Shown here piece by piece: positions 8,035 to 13,561 of a stretch of DNA of 25,070 nt. Every line of letters starts with the position of its first letter. The stretch's first letter is position 1. The translations under genes were made by a program, and so were the position numbers. The stretch is from JAAZMA01 sp964564325 (GTDB lineage Bacteria; Bacillota; Clostridia; Tissierellales; Tepidimicrobiaceae), in the NCBI GenBank assembly GCA_964564325.1, contig CAZMBD010000022.1, forward strand, positions 1-25,070, read 5' to 3'. Under the pieces are notes generated by a model. That model worked only from the letters and a program-made list of their open reading frames with translations, was not told the DNA's origin and did not search any database.

Positions 8035-8066
8035 GATATTGTCATTATAGATGGAAGGGTGATTTT

Positions 8067-8747
8067 ATGGAAACGGATAAAAAGGGTTTTAAAATATTAT
8101 TTGGCATTGGTTTATTGGTGGTATTTATATATTTAATTATAAGTCTAAATATTTTTAGTAAGGAAAGTTTAACAGAGCTTTTTACATCTGCAAGGGAAAA
8201 CAAGGCTTTTGGAATATTTTTCACAAGCTTAATCTCAATATTAATGGTCTTTTTTGTTCCTATATCTTGGTTTTCAGCATTAGGGGCTGTGTTTTTTGGA
8301 TTGAAGGGATTTTTATATGTAATAGTAGCGGGAATAATAGCAGCAATTTTATCTTTTTATATAGCTAAAGTTTTTAGGAAAGATGTAATTAAGGTGGTAA
8401 ATAAGATTTATTATCGAAAAGAAAGGGAAGTAAGTTTAGAAGAAGTTGCAAAACAACTTGAAAAACATGGTATGGGATATGTATTTTTTATGAGAAGTAT
8501 GCCTTTTATTCCTTTTAGTATTGCAAATTATGTTTCAGGATTAAGCTCTATAGGATTTAAAGATTATCTTTTAGGAACTATAATGGGTCTTGCTCCAGGT
8601 CAGTTTGCTACTACTTATTTTTTCTATAAAGCAGTAGATATAAGAGAAAATCCAGTAGGAGCTTTAATTGCAGGGGGAATCAAGGCGGCTTATGTGCTTT
8701 TAGTTATACTTTGGCAAAAAAAATCTAAATATAGCACTAAAGAATAG
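8067..8747 (+). CDS. TVP38/TMEM64 (VTT domain, DedA-related) membrane protein
   Basis: The 226-residue protein has about five to six hydrophobic segments and the VTT-domain hallmarks: a GAVFFGLKGFLYVIVAG stretch near residues 73-90, a cytoplasmic amphipathic part, the FFMRSMPFIPFSIANYVSG motif (about 140-160) and a second G-rich segment (GTIMGLAPGQFATTYF). The wider DedA/VTT group has members that move lipids across the membrane; the role of this subfamily in Firmicutes is not settled. ATG start behind GGAAGGGTG. It has its own promoter. Its last codons overlap a sigma-D-type promoter for the flagellar operon that follows. Confidence 0.85.
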   Translation: METDKKGFKILFGIGLLVVFIYLIISLNIFSKESLTELFTSARENKAFGIFFTSLISILMVFFVPISWFSALGAVFFGLKGFLYVIVAGIIAAILSFYIAKVFRKDVIKVVNKIYYRKEREVSLEEVAKQLEKHGMGYVFFMRSMPFIPFSIANYVSGLSSIGFKDYLLGTIMGLAPGQFATTYFFYKAVDIRENPVGALIAGGIKAAYVLLVILWQKKSKYSTKE

Positions 8748-8765
8748 TCTTTGTTTAGTCGATAT
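8738..8765 (+). promoter_or_regulatory. Sigma-D (FliA)-type promoter of the flagellar cap operon
   Basis: TAAA at 8738-8741 and GTCGATAT at 8758-8765 are separated by 16 bases, one mismatch from the sigma-D consensus TAAA-N14-16-GCCGATAT. It lies about 33 bases ahead of flaG and begins inside the last codons of the membrane protein gene. Late flagellar genes such as fliD and fliS are normally sigma-D targets. Confidence 0.65.
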
Positions 8766-8797
8766 AAAGTATAGAAAGAAATGGGGGGGTAATTTTC

Positions 8798-9151
8798 ATG
8801 CAAATTGATGGGGTTAATAATATAATAGACACCAATAGGGCTACTGAGCTTAATGTGAAGGTAGCAAATCCCGTTAAAATTGAGGTAAAAGAAGATAAAC
8901 TAGCTACTGAAGGAAGAAAAAGGTATACTGAAGACGAAATAATAAATACTATAGAAACAGCAAATAAAGAATTAATAGCTTATGATAGAAGATTTGAATT
9001 TTCAATTCATGAAAAGACAAAACAAATTATGGTAAAGATAATAGATGTTACAAATGACGAGGTAATTAGAGAGATACCTCCAGAAAAAATATTAGACTTA
9101 GTAGCTGCCATATGGGAGATATCAGGCATAATAGTAGATGAAAGAGCATAA
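8798..9151 (+). CDS. flaG: Flagellar protein FlaG
   Basis: The 117-residue protein has a variable N-terminus and the conserved FlaG C-terminal half, including FEFSIHEKTKQIMVKIIDVTNDEVIREIPPEKILDL (seen as REIPPEKILDL near residues 90-100). FlaG proteins are small accessory factors that influence flagellar filament length; the mechanism is unclear. The gene is first in flaG-fliD-fliS-flgN order, as in B. subtilis and Clostridia. ATG start behind a G-rich site. Confidence 0.88.
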   Translation: MQIDGVNNIIDTNRATELNVKVANPVKIEVKEDKLATEGRKRYTEDEIINTIETANKELIAYDRRFEFSIHEKTKQIMVKIIDVTNDEVIREIPPEKILDLVAAIWEISGIIVDERA

Positions 9152-9164
9152 AGGTGGTGAAAAC

Positions 9165-10901
9165 ATGTATAATACAATGAGAATTTCAGGTCTTGCATCT
9201 GGAATTGATACAGAAGAAATGATTCAATCTATGATGCGAGCAGAAAGAGTTAAAGTAGATAGAGTAGAACAGGACAAGCAGATACTTTTATGGCGACAAG
9301 AAATGTACAATGACATAAATAAGGCTTTTGCTAATTTTATATTAAAAAGCAGAAAAGATTTTGGATTAACTTCCATTGGCTATAATGGAACATTTAGAAC
9401 AAATTCCTATCAAAATTTAAACTGGGTAAAAAAAGCTACATCTTCAAATGAAAGTGTAGCAACTGTATCTAGTACTTCTAAAGCTGTAGATGGAAGTTAT
9501 AATGTGAAGGTAGAGCAATTGGCTGAAGGGGTTACTATGGCTAGTGGTAGTGATATAAGTAGTATGATTAAGGATGGAAAGATTGTTGATGGAGGAGGAA
9601 ATCCAATAACAGAACTTGAATTTACTATTAGTGATGGAAGTAAAGGTAAAGATGAAAATGAAATTGGGGCTAAAATTAGTCTTAATAAAACAGATGGAAT
9701 TACGATGGATGATGTAGTAAAGGCTATAAATTCAGCTAAAGATAAAGATGGAAATGTATTAAATATAAGAGCTTCCTATGACCACAGTATTGGTAGATTT
9801 TTTATACAAACTACAAAAACTGGTAGTGAGGTGAAGTTAGAGATAACTACCAAAGATGAAAGTGGAAATGAAGCTGGAACAAAATTTATTAATGCATTAA
9901 ATTTACAGGAAAAAATTACAGCTGATAATGGGGATATTTCTTACAAATCATACGAGATTGGAAAAGAACTATCAGGTAAAAACGCAAAAATTAATTTCAA
10001 CGGAGCCAACGACATCGAACAATCCTCAAACCACATTACCATAAATGGCATCACTATGGATCTAAAAGCCAAAGGTGAATTCACTGTAAACATAGGTACA
10101 GATGTAGATGGAATTTATGAAAAAATAAAACAATTTGTAGATGATTACAATGAATTAGTAGAAAAGACCAATAAATTATTAGGTGAAGACCAATATAGAA
10201 ACTATATGCCACTAACAGCAGAGCAAAAGAAAGAAATGGACAAAGATGATATTAAGCTTTGGGAAGAAAAAGCTAAATCTGGTTTACTTCGTTCTGACGA
10301 GATTATATCTAGAACTATGCTAAACACTAGACGTGCTATATATGATCCATTTACAATAGAAGATGGATTTAGTGGGAAATACACACTTATAACAGATATA
10401 GGCATTTCTACTGAGAAATATGCTAGGGGTAGTGCTGGTGGTAAATTAGTTATAGATGAAGATAAATTAAAAAAAGCTATAGCAGAAGATCCAGATGAGT
10501 TAATGAAATTATTATTTAAAGAAAGTGAATTTATTTCAGAAAAAGATGGCAAAAAGGTAAAAAAATACGAAGGTGGAGGATTTATAGCTAGAATCCACGA
10601 CAATTTAATGTTAGGCATGGAAGAAATAATTCAGAAGTCTGGAACAGCAGGCGAATCAGATTTATATAGAAATGTTAAAGGAAGTATTTTATTAGAATTT
10701 ATTTCTGGTAGTAAGACTGGTAAAGGTAGTATTAGTTTATTAGACAAAGATATATTAGATTACAACATGAAAATAGACGATTTAAATGTAATGTTATTTA
10801 GAAAAGAAAATGCATATTATGCAAAATTTGCAGCTATGGAAAAAGCAATTTCTAGAATGAATCAACAAAGTGCATGGATGATGCAGCAGTTTATGGGATA
10901 A
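9165..10901 (+). CDS. fliD: Flagellar filament cap protein FliD (HAP2)
   Basis: The protein forms the cap on which flagellin subunits fold at the growing filament tip. The start of the protein, MRISGLASGIDTEEMIQSMM, is the conserved FliD N-terminal domain, and the C-terminus (about the last 250 residues) has the FliD_C features with an amphipathic tail ending SAWMMQQFMG. I place the start at ATG 9165 rather than the in-frame ATG at 9138, because AAAGGTGG lies at 9150-9157 and the longer version would overlap flaG. That gives 578 residues, usual for the family. A stretch at about 9990-10110 uses unusually many C-ending codons. FliS is encoded ten or so bases downstream. Confidence 0.93.
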   Translation: MYNTMRISGLASGIDTEEMIQSMMRAERVKVDRVEQDKQILLWRQEMYNDINKAFANFILKSRKDFGLTSIGYNGTFRTNSYQNLNWVKKATSSNESVATVSSTSKAVDGSYNVKVEQLAEGVTMASGSDISSMIKDGKIVDGGGNPITELEFTISDGSKGKDENEIGAKISLNKTDGITMDDVVKAINSAKDKDGNVLNIRASYDHSIGRFFIQTTKTGSEVKLEITTKDESGNEAGTKFINALNLQEKITADNGDISYKSYEIGKELSGKNAKINFNGANDIEQSSNHITINGITMDLKAKGEFTVNIGTDVDGIYEKIKQFVDDYNELVEKTNKLLGEDQYRNYMPLTAEQKKEMDKDDIKLWEEKAKSGLLRSDEIISRTMLNTRRAIYDPFTIEDGFSGKYTLITDIGISTEKYARGSAGGKLVIDEDKLKKAIAEDPDELMKLLFKESEFISEKDGKKVKKYEGGGFIARIHDNLMLGMEEIIQKSGTAGESDLYRNVKGSILLEFISGSKTGKGSISLLDKDILDYNMKIDDLNVMLFRKENAYYAKFAAMEKAISRMNQQSAWMMQQFMG

Positions 10902-10919
10902 AAGGAGAGGATGGGTAAT

Positions 10920-11324
10920 ATGACATACAATGCCCTTAATCAATATAAGCAAAGTGCAGTTTTTACAGCTACCCCCGAGGAGTTAACTTTAATGCTATAC
11001 GATGGTGCTATTAAATTTATGAATATTAGCAAACACCATATAGAAAACAATAATGTGGTGAAGGCTCATGAAGCATTAATTAGAGCTCAAGATATAATTA
11101 TAGAATTAAATTCCTCATTAAATATGGAATACGAAATATCTGAAAATTTAAGGGGATTATATGATTTTGTATTGGATAGATTGATAGATGCCAATATAAA
11201 TAAAAAAATAGAGCCAATAGATGAGGCATTAGAAATTGTAACAGATATGAGGGACACTTGGAAAGAGGTAATGCTAAAGGTAAAAAAACAAGTCTATGAA
11301 AATAGGAAAGGTGTAGTCAAATGA
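10920..11324 (+). CDS. fliS: Flagellin export chaperone FliS
   Basis: The small helical protein matches FliS throughout: MTYNALNQYKQS at the N-terminus, TPEELTLMLYDGAIKFMN near residues 15-35, the ALIRAQDIIIELNSSLN helix and a C-terminal DMRDTWKEV helix. FliS keeps flagellin unfolded in the cytoplasm until export. I choose ATG 10920, nine bases after AAAGGAGAGG; an in-frame ATG at 10911 touches that site and is too close. The stop overlaps the next gene's start by four bases (ATGA), so the two are translationally coupled. Confidence 0.93.
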   Translation: MTYNALNQYKQSAVFTATPEELTLMLYDGAIKFMNISKHHIENNNVVKAHEALIRAQDIIIELNSSLNMEYEISENLRGLYDFVLDRLIDANINKKIEPIDEALEIVTDMRDTWKEVMLKVKKQVYENRKGVVK

Positions 11325-11791
11325 CCACAGCCAATATAGACAAATTAATTTCTTTATCAAAGGAAAAAAATCAATTAATAAATGAAATGTATGGTTTTAC
11401 AAAGGCACAAAAACAAGAAATAGAAAAAGAAGATATAAACAAATTAAATACATTATTAGATGAAAAGGATATTTTAATTAAAAAGATTAATCAAATAGAT
11501 ATAGAATTTTTAAATATATTTTCTCAAATTAAAAAAGAAGAAAAAGTAGAAAATATATATGATTTAGATGTAAAAAAATATCCAAATCTTAAAGATTTAA
11601 AGGATATAGTCACAGAAATATCTTCTACCCTAATGGCTATTTCATTATTAGACGAAGAAAACAATAAAAATATGAAAAAAAGAATAGAACAAACCAAATT
11701 AGAATTAAAAAGAGTTAAAGAAGGACAAAGAGCATATAAAAAATATAATGTTCCTATGACAGATAGTATATTAATAGATGAAAAAAAATAG
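11321..11791 (+). CDS. FlgN/FliT-like flagellar export chaperone
   Basis: This 156-residue protein is highly charged and predicted to be long antiparallel helices, with a KEKNQLINEMYGFTKAQ start and a C-terminal KMKKRIEQT-type coiled region; it has no membrane segment or enzyme motif. Its position after fliS with a four-base overlap, its size and its helical make-up fit the FlgN or FliT chaperone groups, which deliver hook-associated or cap proteins to the export gate. Sequence identity alone does not decide between the two. It is the last gene of the operon and runs directly into a terminator. Confidence 0.7.
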   Translation: MTTANIDKLISLSKEKNQLINEMYGFTKAQKQEIEKEDINKLNTLLDEKDILIKKINQIDIEFLNIFSQIKKEEKVENIYDLDVKKYPNLKDLKDIVTEISSTLMAISLLDEENNKNMKKRIEQTKLELKRVKEGQRAYKKYNVPMTDSILIDEKK

Positions 11792-11834
11792 TTGTGAAAA
11801 GGAGATTGATTCTCCTTATCGCAACTTTTTTATT
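11791..11834 (+). terminator. Intrinsic terminator of the flagellar operon
   Basis: GTTGTGA…AAGGAGA pairs with TCTCCTT…TCGCAAC around a short loop, followed by a T-rich run at 11825-11834. It starts at the last base of the chaperone gene. Confidence 0.85.
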
Positions 11835-11840
11835 TAACTA

Positions 11841-11917
11841 CTCAAACAAAAGCAAACAAAATGCCCTGCACACCTATTGAAATAAGTATATGTAGGGGAT
11901 TGTACCTTATGTTTGAG
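11841..11917. repeat. Imperfect 77-base inverted repeat in the gene-free region
   Basis: Outer arms CTCAAACA (11841-11848) and TGTTTGAG (11910-11917) are perfect complements, and inside them CCCT/AGGG and a near-match around CTATT/AATAAG can also pair. The outer arm shares CAAACAAAAG with the repeat at 23304. It may be a decayed REP-type unit or a structured RNA; I cannot tell which. Confidence 0.3.
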
Positions 11918-11949
11918 TTTATTGGAGAAAAATGGCCTTTGCTGTCGAA

Positions 11950-12124
11950 TGTGTATAAGTATAATGTAGATAATTTTCTAAATATGCAAAAAGTAGTAGT
12001 TAAAACTAGAAAAACATATTATCAAGTTTTTATCAAAAGAGTTATCCACATCTATACATGAGAATAAACAGTTACCCACAGAGTTATACACATTATCCAC
12101 AGGGAACCTAATAATTTATACACA
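11950..12124. promoter_or_regulatory. Cluster of DnaA boxes next to an AT-rich tract
   Basis: Five exact matches to the 9-base DnaA box TTATNCACA lie within 175 bases: 11950-11958 (minus strand), 12042-12050, 12084-12092, 12093-12101 and 12116-12124. Two one-mismatch copies are at 11965-11973 (minus) and 12072-12080. The following 12125-12215 is almost pure A/T and could unwind easily. No dnaA, dnaN or other origin gene is in the window, so a DnaA-titration or regulatory cluster is more likely than the main origin. The 11835-12295 gap otherwise holds only the inverted repeat and the hpf promoter. Confidence 0.65.
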
Positions 12125-12216
12125 TATAATTAACAATAATTTGTTAATTAATTTATAAATAATTATTCATCGTAAATGAATAAATTTTTAAAACAAGTAT
12201 TTTTAAATAAAAATTG

Positions 12217-12245
12217 TTTACATACCCTATGTTTATGGGTATATT
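12217..12245 (+). promoter_or_regulatory. hpf promoter with operator-like dyad
   Basis: TTTACA at 12217-12222 and TATATT at 12240-12245 are spaced by 17 bases, about 50 bases ahead of hpf. The spacer is bracketed by the dyad ATACCC-N9-GGGTAT (12222-12242), which touches both hexamers. Confidence 0.6.
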
Positions 12246-12295
12246 ATATAAATAAGAGATATAAATTTTATCTCATATGAAAGGAGCTGGGGTTT

Positions 12296-12826
12296 ATGAA
12301 ACTAAATTTTACTGGGAAAAATATGGAGGTAACAGAGGCTTTAAGGGATATAACAAGCAAGAAATTAGGAAAATTAGAAAAGTATTTTCAAGAAGATATT
12401 CAAGGTGACGTAGTTTTTAGCACGGAGAAGAATAGAAAAATTATAGAGGTAACCATAAACCTACCTGGAACTATACTTAGAGCTGAAGAATCTAGTGATG
12501 ATATGTATATAGCCATAGACAGTGCAGTAGATGTATTGGAACGCCAAATAAGAAAACATAAGACAAAATTACAAAGAAGATATAATAATGGAGAAACCAT
12601 AAGATTTGAAAATATAGCACCACTAGAAGAAAAGGAAGAGGATGGTCCAAAAGTTGTAAAAACAAAGAGATTTGATATGAAACCAATGAGTGCAGAAGAA
12701 GCAATACTTCAAATGGAATTACTAAGGCATAATTTTTTCGTATTCTTAAATGCGGATACTGATGATTTGAATGTATTATATAAAAGAAAAGATGGAAACT
12801 ATGGCTTGATAGAACCAGAGTTTTAA
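12296..12826 (+). CDS. hpf: Long-form ribosome hibernation promoting factor
   Basis: The 176-residue protein has the S30AE/RaiA-like N-terminal domain (MKLNFTGKNMEVTEALRDI…, residues about 1-100, with the RQIRKHKTKL basic helix that sits on the small ribosomal subunit) and the C-terminal dimerisation domain (KRFDMKPMSAEEAILQMELLRHNFFVFLNADT, about 125-176). Long HPF alone joins two 70S ribosomes into inactive 100S dimers in resting or stressed Firmicutes. Its location shortly before secA and prfB is the common Firmicute order. ATG start behind AAAGGAGCTGGGG; own promoter and terminator. Confidence 0.95.
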   Translation: MKLNFTGKNMEVTEALRDITSKKLGKLEKYFQEDIQGDVVFSTEKNRKIIEVTINLPGTILRAEESSDDMYIAIDSAVDVLERQIRKHKTKLQRRYNNGETIRFENIAPLEEKEEDGPKVVKTKRFDMKPMSAEEAILQMELLRHNFFVFLNADTDDLNVLYKRKDGNYGLIEPEF

Positions 12827-12846
12827 TAGTATAATAAAAATAGATT

Positions 12847-12883
12847 AAAATTGCAGGATATAATATATCCTGCAATTTTAATT
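12847..12883 (+). terminator. Intrinsic terminator after hpf
   Basis: A perfect 14-bp stem (AAAATTGCAGGATA with TATCCTGCAATTTT) closes a five-base loop and is followed by a T/A-rich stretch. The flanking A's and T's let it work in either direction. Confidence 0.8.
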
Positions 12884-12906
12884 TCAGAAGAAAAGGAGAT
12901 GGTCAA

Positions 12907-13491
12907 ATGTTAATAGAAGCCATAATTATTTCTTTAATTATTGGATTGATTCGAGGTGGTAAATTAAAGAGATTTAGAAATTTAAATCATAAAACTATAT
13001 GGGTATTAATTTTTGGTATTTTAATTCAATACATTATTATTTTTCTAAATAAAATAGAAGAAATCAGTGGCATATCTAAAATCCTTTCTTATAGTAAGGA
13101 GATATTAATAATCTCTTATATTCTAATCTTAATAGGTCTTATAGGGAATCTTAATTTTAGATCTTTATGGATAGCCTTATTGGGTTTTATTGGGAATTTT
13201 TTTGTTTTTGCTATGAACAATTGGAAGATACCTATATTATTGGAAGGTATACCGCTTACTGGTGTTACAAATTTAAAAGAAACAATAGAAATGGGGAATT
13301 CATCATTGTATATTCCTATTGCAAAAGGGGTTAGATATCCTGTTTTAGGGGATATTATTATATTTTCAGAACCTTATCCAATTTCTAAAATAATAAGTAT
13401 GGGAGATTTATTAATTGCTTTTGGTATATTTGCATTAATTCAAGAGATTATGCTAGAAGAAGGTTTATTTGCAGGAAGATATAGACTATAA
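12907..13491 (+). CDS. DUF5317 family membrane protein
   Basis: The 194-residue protein has about five hydrophobic segments and the family's pattern of a short RGGKLKRF basic loop after the first helix, a non-membrane central stretch (PILLEGIPLTGVT…), and a late GDIIIFSEPYPISKIISMGDLLIAFGIF motif ending in a membrane helix. I recognise it as DUF5317, a family of unknown function found beside varied genes in Clostridia. ATG start behind AAAAGGAGATGG. It is separated from hpf by a terminator and from secA by a promoter, so it may be read at low level or from a promoter I did not find. Confidence 0.75.
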   Translation: MLIEAIIISLIIGLIRGGKLKRFRNLNHKTIWVLIFGILIQYIIIFLNKIEEISGISKILSYSKEILIISYILILIGLIGNLNFRSLWIALLGFIGNFFVFAMNNWKIPILLEGIPLTGVTNLKETIEMGNSSLYIPIAKGVRYPVLGDIIIFSEPYPISKIISMGDLLIAFGIFALIQEIMLEEGLFAGRYRL

Positions 13492-13501
13492 ACTACTTTT
13501 A

Positions 13502-13530
13502 TTGTTTTAAATTTCGATAAATGATAAAAT
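13502..13530 (+). promoter_or_regulatory. secA promoter (sigma-A, extended -10)
   Basis: TTGTTT at 13502-13507 and TAAAAT at 13525-13530 are spaced by 17 bases, with TGA directly ahead of the -10 giving an extended element. It lies about 30 bases before the secA start. Confidence 0.65.
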
Positions 13531-13561
13531 ATATATAGACTGTATATTGAAAGGTGGTTCA

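Noticed and set aside
9138..9164. Upstream ATG for FliD
   Set aside because: It overlaps flaG and includes the AAAGGTGG ribosome site; ATG 9165 matches the family's N-terminus.
11861..12061. Plus-strand open frame of 66 codons in the gene-free region
   Set aside because: It has no ribosome binding site, an odd composition and runs across the inverted repeat and the DnaA boxes; chance is more likely.
11835..12295. Main chromosomal origin oriC
   Set aside because: DnaA boxes and an AT-rich tract are present, but there is no dnaA, dnaN, rpmH or gyr gene nearby, where Firmicute origins normally sit; kept as a DnaA-box cluster.
12492..12875. Minus-strand open frame of 127 codons over hpf
   Set aside because: It lies opposite the highly conserved hpf gene, and its apparent protein is a low-complexity mix typical of an antisense shadow.
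13547..13561. TTG start for SecA giving an MKGGSM extension
   Set aside because: The extension encodes the ribosome binding site itself (AAAGGTGG); ATG at 13562 or 13565 fits.
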